In this document: positions 27,200 through 35,555 of the stretch, piece by piece | How the letters are laid out: every line of letters begins with the position of its first letter | Position numbering within the stretch: position 1 is the first letter of the stretch | From: REEB85 sp018971455 | Lineage (GTDB): Bacteria > Pseudomonadota > Alphaproteobacteria > Acetobacterales > Acetobacteraceae | DNA: 43,612 nt | Direction of reading: 5' to 3' | NCBI GenBank assembly: GCA_028871195.1 | Contig: JAGWNT010000026.1 | Span: 1 to 43,612, forward strand | Made by a program: the position numbers and the translations under genes | Notes under the pieces: model-generated | Database searches by the model: none | What the model saw: only the letters and a program-made list of their open reading frames with translations | Told to the model about the DNA's origin: nothing

Positions 27200-28915
27200 T
27201 TAAGGCTTGGGCGCCAAGGTATGGACCGCTTCCTCCACCGAATGGAAGAGGTGATCGGCACCGAGGGCGGCCAGCAGCCCGCTGCGCGACGCCGCCGCCT
27301 GGGCATGATCCGCCCCCAGCCGGGCGATGGCAATATCGGTGCCGGCGGCGCGCAGCGTCGCGACCAGGCGGATCAGCATGCGCGCGCCGGTATAGTCGAT
27401 GAGCGTGGCGCCGCTCGCCTCGATCACCAGAAGGGCTGGAGCCGCCGGCCCGGGCCGACCGGCCGGCCGCGCCACGGCCAGGCGCAGCTGCCGCTGGATA
27501 TGCCCGGCATTGGCGAACACCACCGGAGCGGCGACCGCCAGCACCTTCACCCCCGCCACGCGCTCGCCCGGCTCGTCCCACCAGATGGTGGTGCCGGGCA
27601 GGCGCGACAATTCGCTGCATGGCGGGCGCGTCAGCATGAAGAGGCTGTGCATCAGCGACAGCACGATGCTCAGCGCCACCCCGAGTTCGATCGGCAAGGC
27701 CACGACCAGCGCGGCGCTGGCGGCCACCAGCCAGATCTCACCGTCGGCGGCCAGCGCGATCGCTCGCATCTCACCGATGCGCAGGATGCGCAGGGCGATG
27801 AACACCAGCACCCCGGACAGCGCCGCCGCCGGCAGCAGGGCCACCACCCCGCCGGCAAGGAACACCAGGCCGATCACCACCAGCACCGCCACCAGCCCGG
27901 CGCGCTGGGAGGTGCCACCGGTCTCGGCGACCAGTGCGGTGCGCGGGGGGCTCGCGTTCACCGCGAAGGCGCCGAACAGGCCGGCGACGACGTTGCCCAG
28001 CCCGAGGCCGAGAAAATCCCGGCTGGCGTCGCTCGCCTCGCCGTCGGGACCCGGGAAGGCGCGCAGGACGGCGGCCGTCTGCATCATGCAGACGAGGGTG
28101 ACGGTCAGCGCCAGCGGCAGCAGCGCGACGACATCGCGCAGGCCCAACGGCGGCAGGGCCGCCACCGGCACCCGCGCCACGACCGCGTCCAGCATCGCCA
28201 CATGCAGCCCGAGGAGCCTGACGGCGATCGCCGCGCCGATGAGCCCGATCAGCGCGCCGGGAAGGCGCGGCGCAAAACGCTCCGACGCGAGCGCGCAGAG
28301 CAGCACGAAGCCGGCGAGACCGGCGGCCACGGGCCGTGCCTGCGGCAGCTGGCGCAAGGTTGTGAACAGCTCGGCCAGCAGGTAGCCATGTCCGCCCGGC
28401 ACGCCGAGGATGGTCGGCAGCTGGCCGATCAGGATATGGGCCGAGACGCCGGCGAGGAAGCCGACCGTCACCGGGATCGACAGAAGATCGGCGATCCAGC
28501 CGGCGCGCAGCACCCCCGCCAGCGTCAGCAGCAGCCCGACCAGCAGGGCGAGCAAGGCCGCGAGGCCGGCATAACGCGGGTCGCCGGGCGCTGCGAGGAG
28601 GGCCAGGGCCCCGGCGAAGATCGGTGCGATGGTCGAATCCGCGCCCACCGACAGCAGCCGGTTGGAGCCCGCGACGGCGAAAATCAACGTGCCGATGACG
28701 AAGGCGAGCAGGCCGAGTTCCGGCGCCAGCCCGCCCAGCCGCGCGGTCGCCAATTGCTCGGGTATGGCGATCGCCGCCAGCGCCAGCCCGGCCAGCACAT
28801 TGCCGCCGGGGCGCTGCCTCGGCCGCCCGCCAGCCACCGGTGGAGCCAATTCGATCAATCGAGGCGTCCCGTTGCCGCCGTCACGGTTGCGCGTGGGCGA
28901 ATTGCCGTCAACCAT
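27200..28915 (-). CDS. SulP family inorganic anion transporter
   Basis: A 571-residue membrane protein with about 10-14 hydrophobic segments, starting with the family's GLALAAIAIPEQLATARLGGL, followed by FAVAGSNRLLSVGADSTIAP. The C-terminal 110 residues form a STAS domain (LLVIEASGATLIDYTGARML). SulP proteins carry sulfate, bicarbonate or dicarboxylates; with a nearby sulfur locus sulfate is attractive but not shown. ATG 28915 is taken as start since upstream open frame runs antisense to the divergent SDR gene. The glutamate dehydrogenase gene follows after 12 bases on the same strand, so the two may share a transcript. A 26-bp palindrome lies just upstream. Confidence 0.88.
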   Translation of the reverse strand: MVDGNSPTRNRDGGNGTPRLIELAPPVAGGRPRQRPGGNVLAGLALAAIAIPEQLATARLGGLAPELGLLAFVIGTLIFAVAGSNRLLSVGADSTIAPIFAGALALLAAPGDPRYAGLAALLALLVGLLLTLAGVLRAGWIADLLSIPVTVGFLAGVSAHILIGQLPTILGVPGGHGYLLAELFTTLRQLPQARPVAAGLAGFVLLCALASERFAPRLPGALIGLIGAAIAVRLLGLHVAMLDAVVARVPVAALPPLGLRDVVALLPLALTVTLVCMMQTAAVLRAFPGPDGEASDASRDFLGLGLGNVVAGLFGAFAVNASPPRTALVAETGGTSQRAGLVAVLVVIGLVFLAGGVVALLPAAALSGVLVFIALRILRIGEMRAIALAADGEIWLVAASAALVVALPIELGVALSIVLSLMHSLFMLTRPPCSELSRLPGTTIWWDEPGERVAGVKVLAVAAPVVFANAGHIQRQLRLAVARPAGRPGPAAPALLVIEASGATLIDYTGARMLIRLVATLRAAGTDIAIARLGADHAQAAASRSGLLAALGADHLFHSVEEAVHTLAPKP

Positions 28916-28928
28916 GGCCGCGCAAGGG

Positions 28929-28954
28929 CGCATGCCGGCACGTGCAGGCATGCG
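28929..28954. promoter_or_regulatory. 26-bp palindromic operator candidate between SulP and SDR genes
   Basis: CGCATGCCGGCAC is followed directly by GTGCAGGCATGCG: 12 of 13 positions are symmetric, centred at 28941/28942 on CACGTG. It lies in the 58-base gap between two divergent starts, so a protein bound here could control both genes. The outer arms contain GCATGC, also seen in the arms of the cysH hairpin. Confidence 0.5.
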
Positions 28955-28973
28955 GCGCAATCGGGAGGATGCG

Positions 28974-29768
28974 ATGGGCCAGGTCGAGGGCAAGGTGGCG
29001 TTCATCACCGGCGGCGCGTCCGGCATCGGGGCCGCCTGTGCCGCCCTCCTCGCGCGCGAGGGCGCGGGCGTGGTGGTCAGCGATGTCGACGAAGTGCGGG
29101 GCCATGCGGTGGTGGCGGCGATCATCCGCGACGGCGGCGCGGCGCTCTTCCTGCACCAGGACGTCACCGACGAGGGCGCGTGGCCGGCGGCCATCGCCGC
29201 GGCCGAGCAGCGTTTCGGGCGGCTCGATGTCATGGTGGCCAATGCCGGCATCGCCGTCTTCGGCCCGGCGCTGGAGATGTCGCTGGCCGATTGGCGGCGG
29301 CAGATGGCGGTCAATGTCGATGGGGTGTTCCTCTCGGTGAAATATGCCGTCCCCGCCCTGCGTCGCGCCGGCGGCGGTTCGATCGTGCTGATGTCCTCGG
29401 TTGCCGGGCTGCGCGGGTCCGCCGGGCTTGCCGGCTACAGCGCCACCAAGGGCGCGGTGCGGCTTCTCGCCAAATCGATGGCGCTGGAATGCGCGCCCGA
29501 CGGCATCCGCGTCAATTCGGTGCATCCCGGCATCATCCTGACGCCGATCTGGGACAAGGCGGCCACGCCCGCCGGCGGCGGGCTGAACGCGCCGCTCGAT
29601 CCGCAATCCATCGCGCGCATGAGCGTGCCGCTCGGCGCCCCCGCGGCCCCGGACGAAATCGCCAATGGCGTGCTCTTCCTGGCCTCGGATGCCTCCCGGC
29701 ACATGACCGGGTCGGAGCTGGTCATCGATGGCGGCATGACCGCCGGTGGCACGAGGCGGCCGAGTTGA
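28974..29768 (+). CDS. SDR family NAD(P)-dependent oxidoreductase
   Basis: A 264-residue classical short-chain dehydrogenase. The cofactor motif TGGASGIG is at 12-19, with Asp38 (SDVDE) at the end of the second strand favouring NAD(H). NAG lies at 91-93 and the catalytic Ser142/143-Tyr156-Lys160 set is in YSATK. C-terminal ELVIDGGMTAGG is typical. It oxidises an alcohol or reduces a ketone in the cytoplasm; the substrate is unknown. ATG 28974 has GGGAGG 5 bases upstream. It is divergent from the SulP gene, and a hairpin follows it. Confidence 0.9.
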   Translation: MGQVEGKVAFITGGASGIGAACAALLAREGAGVVVSDVDEVRGHAVVAAIIRDGGAALFLHQDVTDEGAWPAAIAAAEQRFGRLDVMVANAGIAVFGPALEMSLADWRRQMAVNVDGVFLSVKYAVPALRRAGGGSIVLMSSVAGLRGSAGLAGYSATKGAVRLLAKSMALECAPDGIRVNSVHPGIILTPIWDKAATPAGGGLNAPLDPQSIARMSVPLGAPAAPDEIANGVLFLASDASRHMTGSELVIDGGMTAGGTRRPS

Positions 29769-29778
29769 GGCGGTCCGG

Positions 29779-29812
29779 CGGCCCGCTACGGCCGTGCGCT
29801 ACCGGGCCGTTT
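29779..29812 (+). terminator. hairpin terminator after the SDR gene
   Basis: A 7-bp GC stem (29779-29785 with 29803-29809) is followed by TTT on the plus strand, 10 bases after the SDR stop. A longer pair (29772-29779 with 29838-29845) brackets the region. It separates the SDR gene from the convergent ABC operon. Confidence 0.4.
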
Positions 29813-29848
29813 CATCGCGTCATCGATCGCGCCTGACGCCGGACCGGC

Positions 29849-30907
29849 CTAGCCGCCGGCCGGAAGGACGCGGGGGGCTGCGGGGTTCCAGCTTGCCCAG
29901 AGCCGTGCCCCAGGCAGGATCGCCTCGGCGTCATCGCTGGACAGGTCGGCCGAGATCTCCTGCCCCGCGGCTCCGAGCAGCGCCATCCGCACGCGCGTCA
30001 GCGAGCCGAAAAAGGTGAGGTCTCCGATTTCCACCGCCACCGCCCCGGCCGTCTGCGCGGCGGCGAGGCGCACATGCTCGGGCCGCAGGAACAATTCCAC
30101 GGCGCTCTCCCTGGCATGCCCGGCCGCCGCCAGCGCCGGCAGCACCACATCCCCGACGCGCACCGCCTCGTCCTCGACGCGGCCCGACAGCACGGCGCCG
30201 ACACCGATGAAGCGGGCGACAAACGCGCTTTGCGGCTCGCGATAGATGACCGAGGGCGGCGCGATCTGCAGCACGTGCCCCTCGCTCATCACCGCGACAC
30301 GGTCGGAGATCGACAGCGCCTCCTCCTGGTCGTGGGTCACGAACACGGTGGTGATGCCGGTCTCGCGTTGGATGCGGCGGATCTCGCCGCGCAGCTGCGC
30401 CCGCACCTTGGCATCGAGTGCGGAGAGCGGCTCGTCGAGCAGCAGGACGCGGGGCTGGACGGCCAGCGCGCGAGCCAGCGCCACGCGCTGCTGCTGGCCA
30501 CCCGAGAGCTGGTGGGGGAATTTGGCGCGATGGGTGAGCAGGCCGACCATGTCGATCAGGCGCTCGGCGCGCCGCATCTGCTCCGCGCGCGCGAGGCCCG
30601 CGACCCGTGGGCCGAAGCGGACATTGTCCTCCGCGGTCATGTTGGGAAACAGGCTGTAGGCCTGGAACACCATGCCCATGTTACGCCGGCGGGCGGGCAG
30701 CGCCGTCACCTCCTGTCCGTCGAGCAGCACGTCGCCCGCGTCGGGCTGCTCGAATCCGGCCAGAATGCGCAACAGCGTCGTCTTGCCGCATCCCGAGGGG
30801 CCGAGCAGGCAGACCAGCTCGCCCTGGGCGAGGTCCAGATCGATGCCGGCGAGGACCATGCGTCCGCCAAAGGATTTGCGGATGCCCCGCAACGTCACGC
30901 TCGCCAT
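29849..30907 (-). CDS. ABC transporter ATP-binding protein (PotA/FbpC-like)
   Basis: A 352-residue CUT-family ATPase. Walker A GPSGCGKTT at 36-44, the Q-loop near FQAYSLFPN, signature LSGGQQQR at 134-141, Walker B LLLDEP at 155-160, and an H-loop in FVTHDQEEAL are all intact. A TOBE domain fills the last third. It powers import of the solute bound by the product of the last-listed gene in the operon (32593-33711). It is the last gene of a four-gene minus-strand operon; its start is one base from the stop of the PotC-like permease. The spermidine, iron or other substrate class cannot be decided. Confidence 0.92.
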   Translation of the reverse strand: MASVTLRGIRKSFGGRMVLAGIDLDLAQGELVCLLGPSGCGKTTLLRILAGFEQPDAGDVLLDGQEVTALPARRRNMGMVFQAYSLFPNMTAEDNVRFGPRVAGLARAEQMRRAERLIDMVGLLTHRAKFPHQLSGGQQQRVALARALAVQPRVLLLDEPLSALDAKVRAQLRGEIRRIQRETGITTVFVTHDQEEALSISDRVAVMSEGHVLQIAPPSVIYREPQSAFVARFIGVGAVLSGRVEDEAVRVGDVVLPALAAAGHARESAVELFLRPEHVRLAAAQTAGAVAVEIGDLTFFGSLTRVRMALLGAAGQEISADLSSDDAEAILPGARLWASWNPAAPRVLPAGG

Positions 30908-30908
30908 G

Positions 30909-31682
30909 TCAGCGCGCCCCTCCGATCTGTGCGTTGCCGCGCCCGGTGAGCAGCACGCCGAGCATGGCGGCCCAGGTGATGAGGAAGCTGACCAGCGAGA
31001 GCGCCGCCGCTTCGGTGACTTTGCTGCTGCCGGTATCGTTGATGTACACCGCGAACGTCTTGAACAGCAGCACGCTGGCGAAGGTGAACTCGCCCATGAC
31101 GATGGTGAGCGTCAACAACGTGGCGCCGATCAGTGCGGTCGAGAGATTGGGCAGCAGCACGTGGCGGAAGATCTGCGCCCAGCTGGCCCCCAGGCTCTGG
31201 CCGGCCTCGGTCAGCGTGTGCATGTCCAGATTCGTCATGCCGACATCGATGGCGCGATAGGCGTAGGGCAGCGCCAGAAAAAAATAGGGAACCACGAGAT
31301 AGTTGGCCGTGCCGATCAGCCAGACGGGGCCGGTGTAGAGCGTCGTCAGCCCGGCCACCAGCGCGATCGCCGGAACCACGAAGGGCAAGGCGGAGGCGAA
31401 CTCGAACAGCGGCTTCAGCCACGGCGCCTTGAGATGCACGAAGATCATCGCCGGCACCAGCAGCACCAGGCCGAGCAGCATGGTCTCGCCGGCCAGTTGC
31501 AGCGAGAGCAGCAGGCTCGACCACAGCGCCGGGTCGCCCACCAGTTCGCGATAGGCGGCAAACCCGTAGCGGTCGCCGCCTTCCCACAGGCTGAACGCGC
31601 CGGTGACGACAAGCGGCATCAGGAAGAAGGCCACACCGAGCACGATGACGAGCCGGTGCCAGGCCCCGAGCCGCGGCTTCAT
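30909..31682 (-). CDS. ABC transporter permease (PotC-like)
   Basis: A 257-residue inner membrane protein with about six hydrophobic segments and an EAA loop (TLTEAGQSLGASWAQIFRHVLLP). It is the second channel subunit of the importer. ATG 31682 overlaps the TGA of the PotB-like gene (ATGA); the frame continues upstream inside that gene without family similarity. Spacing in the operon indicates tight translational coupling. Confidence 0.88.
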   Translation of the reverse strand: MKPRLGAWHRLVIVLGVAFFLMPLVVTGAFSLWEGGDRYGFAAYRELVGDPALWSSLLLSLQLAGETMLLGLVLLVPAMIFVHLKAPWLKPLFEFASALPFVVPAIALVAGLTTLYTGPVWLIGTANYLVVPYFFLALPYAYRAIDVGMTNLDMHTLTEAGQSLGASWAQIFRHVLLPNLSTALIGATLLTLTIVMGEFTFASVLLFKTFAVYINDTGSSKVTEAAALSLVSFLITWAAMLGVLLTGRGNAQIGGAR

Positions 31683-32617
31683 CGGCGCCACCGCGCGGCG
31701 CGCCGGGCGGCGAGGAAGTAGATCACCAGCACGCCGACCATCACCAGGATCATACCCACCGACAGCGCGGCACCCAGCTGCTGGGACAGCATGACGTTGC
31801 CGGAGAGCACGTTGCTGATTTCCGTCGGCACCAGCTCGATATTTCCCGAGGTCAGCGCGAACGGCGTGGCGAAGGCGGAGAACGCGTTGCCGAACAGCAG
31901 CACAAAGGCGGCCAGCAACGAGGGCCACAGCACGGGCAGCCCGACCCGGCGCCAGTACTGCCCCGGCGTTGCGCCGAGATTCTCCGCTGCCTCCCGCCAC
32001 TCCCGCCGCAGCGCCTGCAAGGCCGGGGTCAGGACAATCAGCATCAGCGGAATCTGGAAATAGGCGTAGGTCAGCGTCAGCCCCGAAATCGAGTAGAGGC
32101 TGAATCCCAGCCCGTAGAGATCGATGCCGAGGCGTTTCAGCTGCACCGTCAGGAGGCCGAGCGTGCCGAGGGTGGAGATGAAGGCGAAGGCCAGCGGCAC
32201 GCCGGCGAAATTGGCCGCCACCGCGCTGAAGCTGGTGATCGCCGAGCGCAGGAAGCGCGGCGCGCCCGGCAGCAGCACCGCGTAGGCGAGCAGCCCCCCG
32301 AACGCCACCCCGACCGCCGCCGAAGCGGTGGAGAGGATGATCGAATTGACGAACGCCGTCCGATAGCGGAATTCGCCGAGTTGCAGCATGTAGGACAGCG
32401 TCGGCCCGTGATCGCCGCTGAGCGCCTGCACCACCAATGTCAGGGTCGGCGCGATCAGGAACGCAAACACGAAGGCGAAGAACGCCGCCACAAACAGCCA
32501 GGGCGCGAACCGGGTCACGAAGAGCGAACGCGCGGCGCGTGCCGTGGCAGCGGGAGCCTGTCCCGCCGCCACGCCACGATCCGCCGGCTTGGTCAGATCT
32601 TCACCAGCTTCGGCCAC
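31679..32617 (-). CDS. ABC transporter permease (PotB-like)
   Basis: A 312-residue inner membrane protein. A hydrophilic Ala-rich N-terminus of about 35 residues precedes the first membrane segment (FAPWLFVAAFFAFVFAFLIAP), and the EAA loop is EWREAAENLGATPGQYWRRVGLP. With the PotC-like protein it forms the channel. The start is uncertain: GTG 32617 would overlap the binding-protein gene by 25 bases, while GTG 32572 lies just after that gene's stop; neither has a strong ribosome binding site. Confidence 0.85.
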   Translation of the reverse strand: MAEAGEDLTKPADRGVAAGQAPAATARAARSLFVTRFAPWLFVAAFFAFVFAFLIAPTLTLVVQALSGDHGPTLSYMLQLGEFRYRTAFVNSIILSTASAAVGVAFGGLLAYAVLLPGAPRFLRSAITSFSAVAANFAGVPLAFAFISTLGTLGLLTVQLKRLGIDLYGLGFSLYSISGLTLTYAYFQIPLMLIVLTPALQALRREWREAAENLGATPGQYWRRVGLPVLWPSLLAAFVLLFGNAFSAFATPFALTSGNIELVPTEISNVLSGNVMLSQQLGAALSVGMILVMVGVLVIYFLAARRAARWRR

Positions 32618-33711
32618 AGATCGGCGACGACCTTCTGCCCCTTGCTGAGCTGGTCCTGGGAGGCAAACTTCACCCCCTCATAGGCCGCCGCCGGCGGCAG
32701 CTCCGCGGCGAGGGCCGCCGGCACCACGCCGCGCTTGACCAGATCGGCATAGCGCGCGGGGTGGGCGAAGCCCTTGAGGAAGATGAGCTGTCCCTGGTCG
32801 GAATACATGAACTCCATCCACAGCTTCGCCGCCGCCGTGTTGGGTGCCCATTTGGTGATGCCCTGGCAGTAGAAGCTGCCATAGGACGGGCTGCCCTGCG
32901 GAATCCCCACCGTCACGTCCGCCTTGCCCTTGGCGGTCTGGCGATAGCCGAGGCTGAGATAGTCCCAGTCGATGGTGATCGGCGTCTGCCCGCCAACCAG
33001 GCCGGCCGGCGTTGCCTTGGCCGGGTTGAGGTTGCCGAGCTTGGCGAGCTCACCGAAGAAATGCACGCCGGGCTCGATATTGTCGTAGCTGCCGCCATTG
33101 GCCAGGGCCGCCGCGAACACCGCGGCAAAGGCCGCGGCCGCGCCGACGGGGTTGCCGTTCAGCGCAATCATTCCCTTGTATTCGGGCTTCTTCAGATCAG
33201 CCCAGCTCGCCGGCATGTTCTTGACCACCGAGCGGTTGGCGGCAAACGAGACCAGCCCGAAATAATCGCCCACCCAGGCGCCGCCCGCATCCTTCATGTC
33301 CGCCGGGATGCTGTTCCAGGTGCTGACCTTGTAGGGTTGGAACAGCCCGTCCTTCTTGCCGATCAGGGCAAAGGCCGGACCGACATCGACCGCATCGGGG
33401 CAGCGCGCCTGGCCCTTCAGCGTGCGCAGGGCCTGAAGCTCCTGCGCCGAGCTGCCATCGGGGTTGGCGCTGTCGATCTTGATGCCGTACAGCTTGGCGA
33501 AGGTATCCAGCATCTCGCCATAATTGGCCCAGTCGCGCGGCAGCGCGATGACATTGAGCTTGCCGCCCTTCTTGGCAGCCGAGACCAGGCTCGCCGCAGG
33601 CGCCGCCTCGGCTCCGCCCGGCAAGGCCAGCAGGGCCGGAGCGGCCAGCCCGGCCAGGCCCAGTTTCATCATGTCGCGCCGGCCGCGCGGGCGGAAGCTG
33701 GAAATGCTCAT
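32593..33711 (-). CDS. ABC transporter substrate-binding protein (PotD/AfuA-like)
   Basis: A 372-residue extracellular solute-binding protein. The N-terminus FRPRGRRDMMKLGLAGLAA is a good twin-arginine signal, ending near AEA at about residue 35. The body has SBP_bac_6/8-type features: LNVIALPRDWANYGEMLDTF at its start and a hinge region QTPITIDWDYLSLGY. Ligand type is not clear; polyamine, iron and aminoethylphosphonate binders share this fold. ATG 33711 follows AAGGA by 9 bases. First gene of the operon; the 140 bases upstream (33712-33851) hold no gene, only a weak G/C-run inverted repeat (33804-33813 with 33826-33836). Confidence 0.88.
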   Translation of the reverse strand: MSISSFRPRGRRDMMKLGLAGLAAPALLALPGGAEAAPAASLVSAAKKGGKLNVIALPRDWANYGEMLDTFAKLYGIKIDSANPDGSSAQELQALRTLKGQARCPDAVDVGPAFALIGKKDGLFQPYKVSTWNSIPADMKDAGGAWVGDYFGLVSFAANRSVVKNMPASWADLKKPEYKGMIALNGNPVGAAAAFAAVFAAALANGGSYDNIEPGVHFFGELAKLGNLNPAKATPAGLVGGQTPITIDWDYLSLGYRQTAKGKADVTVGIPQGSPSYGSFYCQGITKWAPNTAAAKLWMEFMYSDQGQLIFLKGFAHPARYADLVKRGVVPAALAAELPPAAAYEGVKFASQDQLSKGQKVVADLWPKLVKI

Positions 33712-33851
33712 GTGATAGGGTCCTTCTGAACAATGCGCGGCCACCCTCTAGACGCTCGGTGCGCCTGGATCGATGGCAGATTGATGAAATCTGGGCCGGC
33801 GGAAGGGGGCGTGTCCAGCGGCTTTCACACCCCCCTCTGTCGGGCGGGCGG

Positions 33852-34259
33852 CTATTTCTTGCTGCCGTCCGCGGCGAACTGGCTGATATAGGCAATCACG
33901 TCCGCGCGGGCCTGGGCATCGTGCACGCCGGCGAAGACCATTTTGGTGCCAGGGATGACCGCGCGCGGATTTTCGATCCATTTGTCGAGCGCGGCGCCGT
34001 CCCACACCTTCCCGGCCGCATGCTCGGCCTGCATCCCCGGCGAATAGGCGAAGCCGGCATGCGACCCCCACACCGCCCCTGCCACGCCGTTGAGCGGCGG
34101 GCCGATGCGCGGTTGGGCGCCCGGCCCGATCATGTGGCAGATCATGCATTGGCGGAACACCGCGGCCCCCTTCTCCGGGTCTCCTCCGGCGAAGGCCGGG
34201 CGGGTCAGCGTGGCGGCGGCGAGCAGGGCGATGACGGCAATGGCGCGCGCAGGATGCAT
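33852..34259 (-). CDS. class I c-type cytochrome
   Basis: A 135-residue periplasmic cytochrome c. The signal peptide covers about residues 1-24 (ending AFA). The single haem site is CMICH (Cys38, Cys41, His42), with GTKMVF (Met107) as the distal ligand, the layout of a mitochondrial-type or c2 cytochrome. It probably accepts electrons from the Sox enzymes or feeds a terminal oxidase. ATG 34259 has GAGGAAG upstream. The SoxH-like gene lies 31 bases upstream on the same strand, so both form the leftward arm of the sox locus. Confidence 0.88.
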   Translation of the reverse strand: MHPARAIAVIALLAAATLTRPAFAGGDPEKGAAVFRQCMICHMIGPGAQPRIGPPLNGVAGAVWGSHAGFAYSPGMQAEHAAGKVWDGAALDKWIENPRAVIPGTKMVFAGVHDAQARADVIAYISQFAADGSKK

Positions 34260-34290
34260 GAGGCTTCCTCTTCTTGCTGTTGGGAACGTG

Positions 34291-35364
34291 TTACTGGCTC
34301 GGCTTGCCGCCACCGAACGATCCACCCTCGATCTCGAGGAACACCCGATAGGCGTTGCCGCGATTGGTGGCGTTGAAGGCCGGCAAGCGTTGATACGGTG
34401 TCCAGTCGGTCTGGGCGTAGGCGGTATCGAAATCCGTCCAGCTATCCACCGCGCGCTGCATCGCCGTGCGGACGTAGCGGATATAGTCCCGCGTGAAGGC
34501 GATCGCCGATGCCGCGTCGCTGGATGGCGAGCCGTGGCCGGGGATGATGAAGCGCGGCTTCAGGCGCGCCACTTCCTCCAGGCCGCGCAGCCAGTTGCCG
34601 GTGTTCACGGCGGCACTCGCCATGAAGGGAATGCGGCTGTTCTGCACGATGTCGCCGGCGAACAGCACGCCGTCCGGCTCGATGAACATCATTGAATCGC
34701 TCATCGAATGGGCGGGGCCCGCGTAAAGCAGCAGGAAGCGCCGCCCGCCCAGCAGCAGATCTGATTGTTGCGAGAACGTGACGCTGGGTTCGACGATGCG
34801 GGTGCTCGCATTCACCCACGGCGCCAGCGCCTGGCGCCGCTGCGCCAGCCGGGGTGCGGCCTCCTCGTCCTCCGTATTGCCGGGGGTGTCGTAGTCGAGC
34901 GCCTTGGTCTGCGCGACGATGACCGCATCGCTGTGATCGCGGAAGGCCTGCAATCCGTAGATGTGGTCGGCATGATAATGGCTGAGAACGACAAAGCGCG
35001 GCGTTTGCGGGGTGGTCTGCCGGATCTTCTGCAACAGGCGCCAGCCGAGGCTCGGCGTACCCAGAGTGTCGAACACCACGACGCCCTCGTCGGTGACGAC
35101 GAAGCCGGCATTGGAGGTATGGCCCTCATTGGCCTCGGCCGGCACACCGGGATGGCCGAGAACGTAATGGATGCCCCCTGCCCCGGGCGCCTCGGCCACC
35201 ACCAGGTCCTGCAACAGCGGGGGATAGGGGTCGTCCGCGCGCGCGCCTCGCGGCAGCATGCCGCCGCTGCAGGCCAATGCCGCCAGGGCGCGCCGCCGGG
35301 TGATCAGCCATGCGCGGCCGCGCCCGCCTTCGGCGTCGTCCGCCCCGCAACACCCCAGCATCAT
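34291..35364 (-). CDS. soxH: SoxH-like MBL-fold metallohydrolase (quinoprotein relay system type)
   Basis: A 357-residue metallo-beta-lactamase-fold protein. It has a Tat-like signal (ITRRRALAALACSGG, about 21-35). The zinc motif HYHADH runs from His129 to His134, followed by GPAHSMSD and a C-terminal GHGSPSSD, giving the remaining ligands. Proteins of this type sit in sox clusters as SoxH and beside PQQ dehydrogenase systems; the SoxH reaction is not well settled. ATG 35364 is chosen for the GGGGGAG about 10 bases upstream. It is transcribed away from soxC, with 191 bases between starts. The soxH name rests on the locus and the fold, and a quinoprotein-relay paralogue is possible. Confidence 0.72.
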   Translation of the reverse strand: MMLGCCGADDAEGGRGRAWLITRRRALAALACSGGMLPRGARADDPYPPLLQDLVVAEAPGAGGIHYVLGHPGVPAEANEGHTSNAGFVVTDEGVVVFDTLGTPSLGWRLLQKIRQTTPQTPRFVVLSHYHADHIYGLQAFRDHSDAVIVAQTKALDYDTPGNTEDEEAAPRLAQRRQALAPWVNASTRIVEPSVTFSQQSDLLLGGRRFLLLYAGPAHSMSDSMMFIEPDGVLFAGDIVQNSRIPFMASAAVNTGNWLRGLEEVARLKPRFIIPGHGSPSSDAASAIAFTRDYIRYVRTAMQRAVDSWTDFDTAYAQTDWTPYQRLPAFNATNRGNAYRVFLEIEGGSFGGGKPSQ

Positions 35365-35555
35365 CGTCACCCGCTCCCCCTCGCCGCGGGCCGCTTGTCC
35401 GGCCGGCCCGACATTCTTATTTTGAACATTGCTCAATTCTCAACTATTGCCAAGCGCACGATCATACGCCATCGTTTGGAGGGTTGGCTGGTCGCCGCGA
35501 GGCGAGGCCGTCCGCAATTAGAAAACCTGCCACAGGCAGGACGGGGAAACGCTTC
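35365..35555. promoter_or_regulatory. divergent sox promoter region
   Basis: 191 bases between soxH and soxC, AT-rich from about 35411 to 35450. On the plus strand TTGAAC (35422-35427) is 17 bases from TATTGC (35445-35450), a plausible promoter for soxC. On the minus strand TTGAG repeats 7 bases apart (TTGAGAATTGAG), and TTGA/TCAA form a dyad at 35422-35436. An ArsR-type SoxR site would be expected here, but no soxR gene is in the window. Confidence 0.45.

Noticed and set aside
25490..29836. A 1448-codon open frame on the plus strand across the glutamate dehydrogenase and SulP genes
   Set aside because: It is antisense to two well-supported conserved genes, and its translation is low-complexity, rich in Arg, Gln, His and Gly, as expected from an uninterrupted reverse frame in high-GC DNA.
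33804..33836. Intrinsic terminator from the G-run/C-run inverted repeat after the cytochrome gene
   Set aside because: The arms need a bulge and a C-A mismatch, and no U-tract follows on the minus strand.
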